DNA of 39,789 nt from Streptosporangiales bacterium (GCA_009379825.1 WHTA01000053.1:1-39789), one strand, 5' to 3'. Counted from the stretch's first letter, positions 1 through 8,343 are shown. The notes: generated from the sequence alone by a model not told the origin. Program-made: numbers and translations.

Positions 1-1
1 C

Positions 2-94
2 TCGCCCCGCGAAATCCGTCGGTGCCTCAAGCGCTACATCGCCCGCCAGCTCTACCGACAAATGACGGCACTATCCGCTCACCCGACCGGGTAA
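2..94 (+). pseudogene. C-terminal tail of an IS110-type transposase (partial)
   Basis: The open frame entering from the window edge encodes about 30 residues, SPREIRRCLKRYIARQLYRQ and onward, ending at a TAA at 92-94. This basic 'REIRRCLKRYIAR' tail resembles the C-terminal end I associate with IS110-family transposases (DEDD N-terminal domain plus Transposase_20). The catalytic part lies outside the window, so it cannot be said whether the gene is whole. Family assignment rests on this short motif only. It sits beside an IS21 remnant, consistent with an insertion hot spot. Confidence 0.5.
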
Positions 95-446
95 GCACAG
101 ATGCTGATCTTGTTGGCTTGACACCAGACATAGAAGCGTCAGGCCAGCGATTCGGTGGACCAGGCCGGTGCCGGCGACCACGACGACATATCCAAGGCGA
201 AGGCGCGACCACGTGGCCGGCCAATGAGTTTTTCGGGTCAGTCATGGTCACCGGCACCGACACTGGCAGCGATCACCGAGATGACCGCGGCAATCAACCG
301 GTTAGGCGGTTGCGTGTTGGATAACCAGCCGACCGTGCGTCCTCCACAGCGACAGACTCGCTTCCTGCCCGACCGAAGTCCAACGGTGAGAGAAAGTCAG
401 CCCGGACAAACGACCCAGTCCGCACCGGTGGCGCCCATGGCTTGGG
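95..446. other. No gene recognised
   Basis: No reading frame here shows a recognisable motif or a consistent actinobacterial third-position GC pattern. It lies between the transposase tail and the truncated istB, and is probably inter-element debris. Confidence 0.5.
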
Positions 447-863
447 CTACCAGATCTGAGTCTCACAGCGGGTCTTGCCGGTGCCGGGTGGACCGAGGAA
501 GATCACGTTCTCCCTGGCGGTGACGAAGTCGAGGGTGCCCAGGTGCGCGATCGTCTCGCGGTGCAGACCGCGGGCGTGATCGAAGTCGAACTCCTCCAGG
601 CTCTTGCGGGGCGGGAACCGGGCGGCGCGGATGCCGCCTTCACCGCCGTGGGCCTCCCGGGCAACGACCTCGCGTTGCAGGCAGGCGACGAGGAACTCCT
701 CATGCGTCCACGACTCCGTGCGAGCGCCGTCGGCGAGCCGGTCCACCGACTCGCGCAGGGTCGGCGCCTTCAACGCTCGGGTGAGATAGGCGAGCTCGGC
801 AGCAGTGTCCCGCGCCGGCGTCTTGGTCTTCGCACGCGTTGTCGCGCGGGTGGTGGCCATCAC
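447..863 (-). pseudogene. istB: Truncated IstB-like ATP-binding protein
   Basis: IstB is the DnaA/AAA+-like helper ATPase of IS21 transposition. The 138-residue product has the expected N-terminal part (AELAYLTRALKAPTL, then a long alpha-helical stretch) and the Walker A motif GPPGTGKTR near residues 123-131. Directly after this the sequence changes to CETQIW and stops, whereas IstB normally runs to about 250-260 residues with Walker B and sensor motifs. The break right after Walker A indicates a deletion or a later insertion or recombination at about 455. The ATG overlaps the istA stop codon. Confidence 0.75.
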
Positions 864-2048
864 GCCACCCCACCTTCAACGGCGCCAGTGATGGTCTCGG
901 TGAGGCCGCGCGCGGCGTCGTAGTCGGTGAGCCGACGGTCCTCGACGTCTGCGTCGCCGTTGGGTTCGCCAGACGCCGTGGTGGTGGCGCGGACGAGGTC
1001 GAGGTGACTGCGGCGCAGCGTCTTGGCCGCCGCGGCGTGGGTGGGGTCAGTGATGCTCAGGTGCTTGGCCCAGACCCGCTCGTGGTCGGCAACGGCCTTG
1101 CCCTCGCAGAGTACCCGGACCCGGTCCAGGTCGGCGATCACCTCGACCCGGCGGCCGATCACCGCGGGGTGCACCGAGTAGTCGTTGCTATCGAGTCGCA
1201 CGTAGTGGTCGCGGCCCAGCCGGCTCGAGCACCGCCAGCCGACCGCCGGCGCGACCGGCGGCAACGCCAGCATTGCCTGAGTGTCCGCAGTGACCCGGTC
1301 GCTCGGGGCGCAGCCCAGCGCTCGCCGCGGACGCCGGTTCGCGATCACCAGCCAGTCGGCCAGCTGGGAGTTGAAGTCGCCCGGCGCGGTGAAGGTTCGG
1401 CCGGGCAGGAACGATCGCTCCAGCCAGTCGTGCGCGCGTTCGACCAGGCCCTTGGCCTCCGGATCCGCCGGACGGCAGATGATCACCTTCGTGCCGAGGG
1501 TGCCGCGGAACGCCTGGCACTGTTCAGTGGGCTCGACCCGGCCGACGCGCCACCGCCCGATCGCGGACTCGCCGTCCCAGACCAGCACCCGCGGTGTCGC
1601 ACCCAGCCGCTGCAGCAGGCTCCACCAGCCCGCGAACAGGTCCTCCGCCCCGCCGGCTCGGCAGCAACAGCGCCAGCAGCCAGCGGGAATACCCACACAC
1701 CATCGTGAGCACCGGCAACTGCGCAGCGGACCGGGCCTGCCCGAACCCGACCGCCACCTCGGTCGGCGGGAACCACAGGTCGCACTGCGCAATCTCCCCA
1801 GCCACGTACTGGGTCCGGCTGGCCGGGTCCGGTGGCAAGAACACCGGCCGCAGCTCCCGGATCTGCGGCTCGACCGCGTCCACGATCGACCCCGTTCGGT
1901 GCCGCTGGTACCTCGGTTGGCGCATCCGAGGCCAGCGCACGCTTCACCGTGTTCTTCGAACACCCACCACCCTGGCGATCACCTTGATCGGCATCCCCTC
2001 CGCACGATGCAACCGGCGGATCTCAGCCCAGTCCTCCACGGACAACAC
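860..2048 (-). pseudogene. istA: Frameshifted IS21 transposase IstA
   Basis: IstA is the DDE transposase of IS21. A probable GTG start at 2048, behind a GGAGG-like ribosome site, opens the helix-turn-helix (SVEDWAEIRRLHRAEGMPIK). The frame breaks near 1960 within the HTH (SKNTVKRALASD continues in another frame), again near 1925 (YQRHRTGSIVDAVEP), and again near 1640 inside the integrase core after MVCGYSRWLLALLL. The last frame carries the rest of the catalytic domain, including VWDGESAIGRW and the conserved KGLVERAHDWLERSFLPGR stretch, to the stop at 860. At least three indels make a functional protein unlikely. Confidence 0.75.
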
Positions 2049-2119
2049 CCCTTCTCCACCTCCCGGCTCGACTCGAGCCAGGATCCGAGCAAAAGGGGTG
2101 AACATTCGGGCGTCGACAC

Positions 2120-2146
2120 GGGGTCAGTTTTCACGCGTCGGCGACA
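2120..2146 (-). repeat. Probable IS21 terminal repeat
   Basis: On the minus strand the element begins TGTCGCCGACGCGTGAAAAC and then TGACCCC; a TG start followed by GAAAACTGACCCC is characteristic of actinobacterial IS21-type ends. The partner end beyond istB has been lost, so the repeat cannot be checked against its mate. Confidence 0.5.
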
Positions 2147-2698
2147 GTAACGATCCGCGGCGAACTGCAGCAGAAACTGGGAGGCGGTCAGGAGCCCTGT
2201 CACCGTGCCAGGTGCGAGCTGGCGAGCGTCACTGCGTCGGCGGCGGCAGTCGGTTCTGTGCTGTGGGCATGCCCCCTCGACAGCAGCTGGGAGCTGGTGG
2301 TACGGCGCGACAGAACCGCGTGTGCATGCAGTGCTTGCCGTCGTCGCCGACAACACTGCCTGGTCCCCACAGTCGCGCCGGCGTGCGGCGCAGCGGAAGC
2401 GGCGGTAGTGGCGTCGCGGCCTGCGTCGCGAACGCGGGGAGGCGGGTGCGCGCCGGCACGATGGTGATTCACCCGCCGCCAGCTATCCCGCCGCATTGGT
2501 TGCGAAATGTGCTCCTCGTTGACAGCCCGGGCGCTGATACCGGCCAGCGACCTCCTCGGCGTCTTCCTGCGCCAACGGTCAGGACTCGACAGCTACGCCG
2601 CGTCGCCTGGCCCGCCACCTCAGCCGCATTCATCGGCCACAACCGCCATGACGAAGTACCGATGACCGGTAGAAGCCAAGAACACGCTCTAGCCCTGG
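2147..2698. other. No gene recognised
   Basis: Overlapping open frames exist on both strands but all are Arg/Ser/Pro-rich low-information translations with no motif or good ribosome site. I see no gene here. Confidence 0.45.
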
Positions 2699-2890
2699 CT
2701 ATCCCGACGACCGGGCAGAGCCAGCAGGGCGTGCCAGTCGGCGGGCCTCGCCTTCGCTGGCGACCACCCGGGCGGCGAGGTCGCGGATCTTGATGCTGCG
2801 GCTCTGCGAGGTGCGGGCGAGCAGGGTGGCCAGTGCCTCAGACAGCAAGGAGTCGACGACCTCGGCGTCGATCCGAGCGATAGGGAACGT
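2699..2890 (-). pseudogene. Unrecognised coding-like fragment
   Basis: A minus-strand frame without a start codon reads FPIARIDAEVVDSLLSEALA, then TLLARTSQSRSIKIRDLAAR and VVASEGEARRLA, ending in TAG at 2699-2701. The amphipathic, Ala/Leu/Glu-rich composition looks like real protein and unlike the surrounding frames. I do not recognise the family. It is probably the 3' remnant of a gene cut off on its upstream side near 2890. Confidence 0.25.
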
Positions 2891-2905
2891 GCTTGTTGAT
2901 CTTCG

Positions 2906-3025
2906 TCAGGTAACCGCGGCGGGTAGTCGGATCGACGTCCAGAACAATGGAGCGGCGACAACCAGGGTAATCAACCCGGTGATCATGCGACGTCGGTCCG
3001 GACGATCCGCGGTACGCAGTGTCAC
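2906..3025 (-). CDS. Possible 39-aa membrane peptide
   Basis: A GTG at 3025 overlaps the stop codon of the preceding membrane-protein gene (GTGA), the same coupling used throughout this operon. The product has a basic N-terminus (RTADRPDRRR) followed by one hydrophobic segment (MITGLITLVVAAPLFW) and stops at 2906. It may be a genuine small membrane protein or the N-terminal stub of a longer gene truncated by rearrangement, since the sequence just downstream is transposon-rich. I do not know a family for it. Confidence 0.3.
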   Translation of the reverse strand: MTLRTADRPDRRRMITGLITLVVAAPLFWTSIRLPAAVT

Positions 3026-3530
3026 AATCCCATGCGGGTCCCCTTCAGGATGCCGATCATCAGCGCCGCCATGGCCAGGAGCCCGAGACAGCGGCTCACC
3101 GGCATCACCTTCGCCAGGAATGCCCCGACCGCGAGCACGATCCAACCGATCAGGATGGCGCCGTTGAGCGGGGCCACTACCCACTCCGTCGTGGTGTAGA
3201 CATCGCGGACCAGGCTGGCCGCCCGCTGCACACCGTACGGACGGCGCCGACAGATCTGCTGGGCGAGATGGATGACGCCCGGGAAGAGTGCGATGTTGCC
3301 GGCGAGGAAGAGGGCGTACGCCCACCGCATCCGGCCCGACTGCTGCAGAAAGGCCGCCAGCTGCTCCGGGAAGAAGAAGGGGACCCCGACCCGACCAGCA
3401 CGCCGGCGAGCATCGCGATCGGGCCCAGGATCAGCGAAGCGGCCGCGAGCCAAGGACCGGGGAAGCCTGGCAGGTCCGCTTGATGTTGGGCGTTCACTTC
3501 GCCAAGTCCGTCAACCTGCTGGCGCATCAT
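3022..3530 (-). pseudogene. Multi-pass membrane protein, one frameshift
   Basis: Start ATG at 3530, 1 bp past the TGA of the MOSC gene. The first frame gives a hydrophobic segment WLAAASLILGPIAMLAGVLV. Near 3400 the frame must shift to continue as VPFFFPEQLAAFLQQSGRMR and three further hydrophobic segments (WAYALFLAGNIALFPGVIHL; VVAPLNGAILIGWIVLAVGA; LGLLAMAALMIGIL), ending at 3022. The joined protein would be about 168 residues with four membrane segments. I do not recognise the family. The shift may be a real lesion or a sequencing error. It appears to be the fourth gene of the operon starting at 6237. Confidence 0.5.
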
Positions 3531-3531
3531 G

Positions 3532-4311
3532 TCACTTCTCGCCCTCACTGCCGGGCGTGACGGCGTCCGGGTGTGTCGACGATGACGGCTCGGTGCGTAC
3601 GTCGTCGCCGGCGTTGATGTGCCCGGGACGGATGATGGAGGCGTAGACGCCGATCCGGTTGTTGTGTTGCCGGGCGACGGTCCTCAACATCTCGCGGTTG
3701 ATCATGCCGGTAGCCGGATCCACGTTGACGATCACGCAGCGGGGATCTCTGCGGTCGATCCGGATGGCTGCGTCGCCGATGTGCAGGGTCGAGCCGATCC
3801 AGTCGTCCTCTGTGAACGGACGGTCAACCGTCGGCTCGACCAGCAGGTTGGGGCGGAATCGCCGCCCGTCGTCGGAGACTCCGGCGCGCGCGGCGAGCTC
3901 GCTGACCGTTGTCGTCGTGATGATGGACAGGGGCATCGAGTCGAACGTGCCGCGATCGAGCCGCATGGGTCGGAGGTTGTCGCCGAGTCGGCTGGTGAGA
4001 GACGGGTCGGTGACGGACATGATGTCCCCATCGGGGCACAGCACGTCGACGGCCGACGCCTCGGGCCGGTCCGGTTCTCGTAGTCGCGGCCGGTACAAGC
4101 ACATCCGCGGGTGTTCGCGGATCGTCTGCCACGGAAAGCCGTTGGTCTCCTGTCCCGGGCGTACGAACGCCCACCGGCGGTCACCGAGCAGACCGTGCCA
4201 GGAAAGTTCCGCGGCTTCGAAGGTCTCGGCCGCCATGGACTTTACCGGGTATCGCCAGATCGCTCGTACTCGTCCGATTCTCGTCGACGACGGCCTTGTG
4301 AAGGATCTCAA
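3532..4311 (-). CDS. MOSC domain-containing protein
   Basis: MOSC proteins are related to the molybdenum-cofactor sulfurase C-terminal domain and typically bind or deliver sulfur, often for Moco enzymes or N-hydroxylated substrates. Here an MOSC_N beta-barrel (RVRAIWRYPVKSMAAETFEA, GDRRWAFVRP) occupies about residues 10-110, followed by the MOSC core (FRPNLLVEP, W-I-G-S-TLHIGDAAIRI, DPRCVIVNVDPATG). The longer open frame begins at 4581, but the TTG at 4311 is preferred because it overlaps the upstream stop (TTGA) and is preceded by GGGATGAG. That gives about 259 residues. The substrate is unknown; its place after two nucleoside-hydrolysing genes suggests a role with modified purines. Confidence 0.8.
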   Translation of the reverse strand: MRSFTRPSSTRIGRVRAIWRYPVKSMAAETFEAAELSWHGLLGDRRWAFVRPGQETNGFPWQTIREHPRMCLYRPRLREPDRPEASAVDVLCPDGDIMSVTDPSLTSRLGDNLRPMRLDRGTFDSMPLSIITTTTVSELAARAGVSDDGRRFRPNLLVEPTVDRPFTEDDWIGSTLHIGDAAIRIDRRDPRCVIVNVDPATGMINREMLRTVARQHNNRIGVYASIIRPGHINAGDDVRTEPSSSTHPDAVTPGSEGEK

Positions 4312-5285
4312 TCTCGTGGTCTCATCCCTGTCGGTGGTGCGACCTTTCTGTACGGGTCTCCGAACGCGGCCTCCCGTGCATACGTCTGGGTCCGTGACCG
4401 CTCCGCAAGTTCCCAGCCGTGGACCATCGCGAGGTCGCCGAGTTCGCGGTCGAGCGTGGTGTCGGCTGTCGTCCTGGCGTCGGTGGACACGGTCACCCGC
4501 GCGCCGCGGCGAAGCAGCGCGTCGACGGGATGCTGCTCGAGGCTGGGAACGGCTCGGGTGAGGACGTTGCAGCGGGGGCATGTCTCCAATGCGATGCCCT
4601 GGCGGACCAGCCGGTCCACGAGTACGGGATCACCGACCGCGCGCACACCGTGACCGATGCGCCGGGCGCCGAGAATATCGAGCGCCTCCCAGACGCTGGC
4701 CGGTCCCACCGCCTCGCCGGCGTGCACCGTCACGGGCAGACCAGCCCGGTGGGCCAGGTCGAACGCCTCGACGTGCGGGGCGCCGGGAAGCGCCTCGTCC
4801 CCGGCGAGGTCGAGCCCGGCGACGAGTCCGCGTCGGTGTACGGCGGTGTCGGCGACCTCGAGGCTCACGTCGGGGCTCTGGTGTCGCAGGCAGCACAGTA
4901 GCAACGCGGTTTGCACGCCTGTCGTGGACTCGCCGTCGGCCAGACCGCGAGCGACAGCGGACACGGCGTCGTCGATGGTCAGGTCGAGACGCGTGTGCAG
5001 CTGCGGTGCGAACCTGGCCTCGCCGTAGGTCACGTCGTCACGGTGCCAGTCCTCGACGAGCTCGCGCGCCGCTCGGTGCAGGGCATCGCCGGTCTGTAGG
5101 ACGTCGACGGCGACGTCGATGTAGGGCAGGAACGCTCGCAGGCTGCCGACGTCGGGAGGTGCCACAGCCAGCGTAGATATCGGTCCGTTGAGCGTGAACC
5201 CGGCAGAACGTGCGAGGTCGGCGATCGTTTCCGGGCGCACACTGGCGTCGAGGTGGCAGTGCAGCTCGTAGCGTGAACCGGTCAC
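4308..5285 (-). CDS. Adenosine deaminase-like amidohydrolase
   Basis: A 325-residue metal-dependent deaminase of the adenosine/AMP deaminase family, which removes the 6-amino group of purines. Zinc ligands and catalytic residues are visible: H9-x-H11 (ELHCHLD), HAGE at 188-191, GHG with H212, and D269 in VSTDARTTADTTL. Most adenosine deaminases have two adjacent Asp (SDDP) here; this one has D-A, so the substrate pocket may differ. The GTG at 5285 overlaps the stop of the nucleoside hydrolase gene (GTGA), and the gene end overlaps the MOSC start. The nominal open frame to 5555 is rejected because its N-terminal part is a shadow of the upstream gene. Deamination of a purine or modified purine is the likely role. 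Confidence 0.8.
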   Translation of the reverse strand: MTGSRYELHCHLDASVRPETIADLARSAGFTLNGPISTLAVAPPDVGSLRAFLPYIDVAVDVLQTGDALHRAARELVEDWHRDDVTYGEARFAPQLHTRLDLTIDDAVSAVARGLADGESTTGVQTALLLCCLRHQSPDVSLEVADTAVHRRGLVAGLDLAGDEALPGAPHVEAFDLAHRAGLPVTVHAGEAVGPASVWEALDILGARRIGHGVRAVGDPVLVDRLVRQGIALETCPRCNVLTRAVPSLEQHPVDALLRRGARVTVSTDARTTADTTLDRELGDLAMVHGWELAERSRTQTYAREAAFGDPYRKVAPPTGMRPRD

Positions 5286-6237
5286 GGCGCCAATCCTCGG
5301 CACGACGGTGCCGCCGCAACGTCGACGAAGCAGGTGTCGACCAGCAACTGGGCGAATCGATCGGCGTCGAGGCGGCGCACCAGTCGTACGTTGGCAGCGC
5401 CGGCGTTCAGGCGGCGGTCGATGACGAGCTGACCACGAACCTGATCGACGAGGGCTTCCTCGGACTCGGTGACGATGTCGGGTTCGAGGACGGTTGCCAT
5501 CGTGGCGGGGTCGGGGAGATCGTAGCCGTCCAGTACGGTGACGCCGGCCGCCCAATCGGCGACCTTGCTGTTGATGTCGTCGACGAACCGCGACAGCGGA
5601 GTGTCGAGGGCACGCAGCCTGCCTTGGAGTTCCGAAGTGATGACCGCGTCACGGCGGGCGGCGTCCCAGCCGACGAAGGTCACCCGCTCGGGAGTTGCGG
5701 CCGCGAGCCCGACCGCCGCAGCCTCGGGATCTGCCCACACGTTGAACTCCGCGGTGGCGCCGATGTTGCCGACCGCGTCGCCGTTGCCGGCCATGCAGAC
5801 GATGTGACGGAACCGTTCCAGCAATGCGCGGTCGCGTAGCAGTGCGGCTGCGACGTTGGTCAGCGGCCCGAGGGTGACGAGGGTGAGCGATCCGGCGGGG
5901 TGTTCGCGTGACAGCCGGAGCAACCGTGCTCTGCCTGGGCGCTGCTTCGCGGCTCGGCCAGCTCCGTCTCGCCCATCCCGTCGCGGCCATGCACGTGCTG
6001 TGCCGAGCAGAAGGGGCGGACCATCGGCCGGTCGCAACCCGCGAACACGGGAACGTGGCCGGCGCACCCGAGATCAAGGGTGATCAGGGCGTTGCGGGTG
6101 GCCTGCTCGACCGGGACGTTGCCTGCCACGGTGGTCACGGCGACGAGCTCGGCATCGGGCGACAGCGCCGCGAGGAGGAGCGCGACCGCGTCGTCCGACG
6201 CGGTGTCGGTGTCGACGACCAGGACGGGCCTGGTCAT
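5282..6237 (-). pseudogene. Nucleoside hydrolase, single frameshift
   Basis: Inosine-uridine-preferring nucleoside hydrolases cleave the N-glycosidic bond to ribose plus base. From ATG 6237 the first frame has the calcium-binding N-terminal motif (VLVVDTDTASDDAVALLLAA). The rest (LTLVTLGPLTNVAAALL, AEFNVWADPEAA, LPDPATMA) lies in a second frame ending at 5282. The join is near 5937: restoring one base to the GGG run at 5937-5939 reads SSAPGRARLLRLSREHPAGS straight through, giving about 318 residues, a normal length. All motifs are otherwise intact, so this may be a sequencing indel rather than a dead gene. It is the first gene of the operon and faces a LacI-type operator. Confidence 0.75.
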
Positions 6238-6301
6238 GGCGGCACGATCACGACTCACCGACGACAGCGTGGCAGCCAGACGGCAACCGGCCATTGGATC
6301 C

Positions 6302-6315
6302 TCTAATCGATTAGA
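6302..6315. promoter_or_regulatory. LacI-type operator palindrome
   Basis: TCTAATCGATTAGA is a perfect 14-bp palindrome with the central CG typical of LacI-family operators. It lies in the 131-bp gap between the divergent nucleoside hydrolase (start 6237) and lacI-type gene (start 6369), and stands out as AT-rich in GC-rich DNA. It is the expected site for the adjacent regulator to control both directions. Confidence 0.75.
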
Positions 6316-6368
6316 CTACGCTGAGCTTGCAACGGGAGCCGGGCGAGTGTCAAGACACCGGAGGATCT

Positions 6369-7391
6369 ATGGGACGACCGACGCTCCGCGACGTCGCCGA
6401 GCGTGCCGGTACCTCGACGGCGGTGGTCAGCTATGTGCTCAACAGTGGCCCCCGTCCTGTGGCGGAGGCCACCCGGATCCGGGTGCAGCAGGCGATCGCC
6501 GACCTAGGTTACCGGCCGGACAGCCTGGCGCGCGCCATGCGGGCGCGCCGCACCGAGACGATCGGCCTGGTGGTCCCGGACCTCGGCAAGGCCTTCTTCG
6601 CCGAGCTCACCGCGGCGGTGGAGAGTGCCGTGTCCGCCGGGGGCAGGCGGCTGCTGGTGGCGGCCAGCCAGTTCAGCGCAGACCGCGAGATGCAGCAGGT
6701 CCGTGCTCTGGTAGACGCCCGGGTGGATGGCGTGCTCCTGGCCCCCAGTGAGAACGACGGGTCCGCGCCGAGCTGGCTGGCGTCGAACTCCGTACCGCAC
6801 GTCGTGATGCACCGCTATGTGGCCGGCGCGATCAACGTCGTCGGTCGCGACATCGAAGCCGGACGGATGGCCACGCGGCACTTGGTGGAGCACGGCCACC
6901 GCGCGATCGCCTGCCTGACCGGTCCGTCGGCCGATTCGCCGGTCGACCGCCGGGCACGTGGCTACCGGGACACGATGGGCACGCTGGACGGACCGGCACC
7001 CGAGACCTGGTCCCGCACTTGCGATTACGCGAACCTGAATCGGTCGGCCTATCTCGAGACCCGTGATCTCCTCGTCCACTCACCCGAGGTGACCGCGATC
7101 TGCGCTACGACGGACGAGTACGCTGTCGGCGCTCTGCGCGCTGCTGCCGAGCTGGGCAGGCGGGTCGGCGACGACCTGGCACTCGTCGGCATCGACGGCA
7201 CGATGCTGTCTGCGTACCTCACCCCGGCGCTCACCGTTCTGAGAGCGCCGTTCGGCGAGATCGGCGCCGAAGCGGTCGACGCACTACTGGCGTCCACAGA
7301 TGGCAAGCAGGCGGCAGGGCGAGAGCTGGATCTCGAGCTCATCCGCCGGCGCAGCTGCGGCTGCGCGCACGAGAGAACGGAGCAGACATGA
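6369..7391 (+). CDS. LacI family transcriptional regulator
   Basis: A 340-residue repressor. The N-terminal LacI helix-turn-helix with hinge helix is clear (TLRDVAERAGTSTAVVSYVL, then RPVAEATRIRVQQAIADLGY), followed by a periplasmic-binding-protein-like sensor domain (TIGLVVPDLGKAFFAELTAA; VDGVLLAPSE; H-R-A-I-ACLTGPS; LALVGIDGT). Start ATG 6369 is chosen over the upstream in-frame codon at 6327 because it follows GGAGGATCT-like spacing and directly begins the family-typical M-x-RPTL. The divergent nucleoside-salvage operon and the palindrome at 6302 indicate its targets; a nucleoside or ribose derivative is a plausible ligand. Its stop overlaps the next gene (ATGA). Confidence 0.9.
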   Translation: MGRPTLRDVAERAGTSTAVVSYVLNSGPRPVAEATRIRVQQAIADLGYRPDSLARAMRARRTETIGLVVPDLGKAFFAELTAAVESAVSAGGRRLLVAASQFSADREMQQVRALVDARVDGVLLAPSENDGSAPSWLASNSVPHVVMHRYVAGAINVVGRDIEAGRMATRHLVEHGHRAIACLTGPSADSPVDRRARGYRDTMGTLDGPAPETWSRTCDYANLNRSAYLETRDLLVHSPEVTAICATTDEYAVGALRAAAELGRRVGDDLALVGIDGTMLSAYLTPALTVLRAPFGEIGAEAVDALLASTDGKQAAGRELDLELIRRRSCGCAHERTEQT

Positions 7392-7753
7392 GCAACTTGC
7401 TGTTCTCCTATGGCACGCTGCAGCGTGTCGCCGTACAGAAGGCGACGTTCGGGCGCCGTCTGCCCGGGGTCGCCGACGCCGTGATCGGCCACGTCCTGAG
7501 CGAGGTGCGGGTCACCGACCCGGCCGTCATCGCCGCCAGCGGATCCGACGTTCACCCGATGCTGCTACCGTCAGCCGATCCCGATGCAGTCGTCGAAGGC
7601 ACCGTATTCGAGCTGGACGACGACGACCTCGCTGCGGCCGACGCCTACGAGGACGATGCCTACACCCGATCGCGATACACGCTGCGATCGGGCAGAAGAG
7701 CCTGGATCTACGCGCTGGCGACAGCCAACCCGCACCGAAACGATGACTCGTAG
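7388..7753 (+). CDS. Gamma-glutamylcyclotransferase-like (AIG2/GGCT fold) protein
   Basis: A 121-residue protein with the GGCT-fold signature LLFSYGTLQ at the N-terminus (glycine loop that binds the gamma-glutamyl moiety) and the conserved acidic stretch AADAYEDDAYTRSRYTL, where the Glu is the probable catalytic residue. Family members form 5-oxoproline from gamma-glutamyl amines or peptides. It is translationally coupled to lacI (4-nt overlap) and so probably shares its regulation. Substrate is unknown; the pairing with purine-salvage genes is unusual for this family but it may detoxify a gamma-glutamylated compound. Confidence 0.8.
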   Translation: MSNLLFSYGTLQRVAVQKATFGRRLPGVADAVIGHVLSEVRVTDPAVIAASGSDVHPMLLPSADPDAVVEGTVFELDDDDLAAADAYEDDAYTRSRYTLRSGRRAWIYALATANPHRNDDS

Positions 7754-7837
7754 GCGGGGCGGCGGGCTCGGCGGCCTGCAATGAGCTCGATGCAGCACAG
7801 TGGGCGGCGGCGCCTTCGAGCAGCCGCTGCGCCGCCG

Positions 7838-7867
7838 TCTGCCGAGCCAGGTCTCCGGCTCGGCAGA
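7838..7867. terminator. Strong hairpin downstream of lacI-GGCT operon
   Basis: A perfect 11-bp inverted repeat, TCTGCCGAGCC then GGCTCGGCAGA, with an 8-nt loop (AGGTCTCC). It lies 85 bp past the GGCT stop. There is no T-run on either side, so it would be a non-canonical terminator of the kind common in actinomycetes, or a stem left from a transposon end. Confidence 0.5.
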
Positions 7868-7987
7868 ATGCACTGTCGGAAGTTCACCACCGGCGACGCC
7901 ACACTCTTGACCCCTGACGAATGAGACCCAAGGCCTCTCCACGCCCTGTACGTCCGCTGAGCGATCCCCGATCGGGCACGCCGCCGG

Positions 7988-8290
7988 TCAGGTCGTGCCG
8001 AGCGGGAGCCTGCTGCTCATGTTGAGTATCACCTCGCCGTAGGGCAGGACGTGGGACCAGAACAACGGGGTCAGGCCACACTGGTCCTCGAGGTGCGGGC
8101 ACGTCAGCCCATTCCGGTTCGGCGAGCAGGTCTTGGAGCACGAGCGTTTTCACGTAGACGAGCGCAGCTTGCAGGATCCGCAGGCTGGCGGCCAGGCCGC
8201 CACCCTTGCCGTAGAAGGTGACCGCGTTGGCGCGTTCCAGGACTCGACGACGTTCAGGCCCTCGTGGGTCGCCCGCTGCAATCCGCGGCC
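7988..8290 (-). pseudogene. tnpA: C-terminal remnant of a Tn3-family transposase
   Basis: Reading the minus strand from about 8290, one frame gives ATHEGLNVVESWN, the next gives ANAVTFYGKGGGLAASLRIL, ALVYVKTLVLQDLLAEPEW, and a third gives GLTPLFWSHVLPYGEVILNM and ends at TGA 7988. These are the conserved last blocks of Tn3-type (DDE_Tnp_Tn3) transposases. At least two frameshifts are needed and the first roughly 850 residues are missing. The remnant ends about 50 bp before the start of the alpha/beta hydrolase gene, so a transposition event probably shaped the left border of the catabolic cluster. Confidence 0.8.
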
Positions 8291-8343
8291 GGCGCGGGAG
8301 ACCGAAAGCCGGCTGCCCCTTGAAGGGCGTGGGACCATCGAGT

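Larger units (their letters stand above)
447..2146 (-). mobile_element. Decayed, truncated IS21-family element
   Basis: An istA-istB pair in the usual order on the minus strand, with istA stop and istB start sharing an ATGA overlap at 860-863 as is typical for IS21. Upstream of istA, the minus-strand sequence TGTCGCCGACGCGTGAAAAC (from 2146) followed by TGACCCC looks like an IS21-type terminal repeat, giving one probable end near 2146. The other end is missing because istB stops abruptly at 447. istA has at least three reading-frame breaks. The element is therefore unlikely to move by itself. Confidence 0.75.

Noticed and set aside
860-2793. Long plus-strand open frames opposite istA (for example 839-1708 and 1594-2793)
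   Set aside because: They are Arg/Pro/Ser-rich antisense translations of the transposase with no motif; the minus-strand frames carry the conserved residues.
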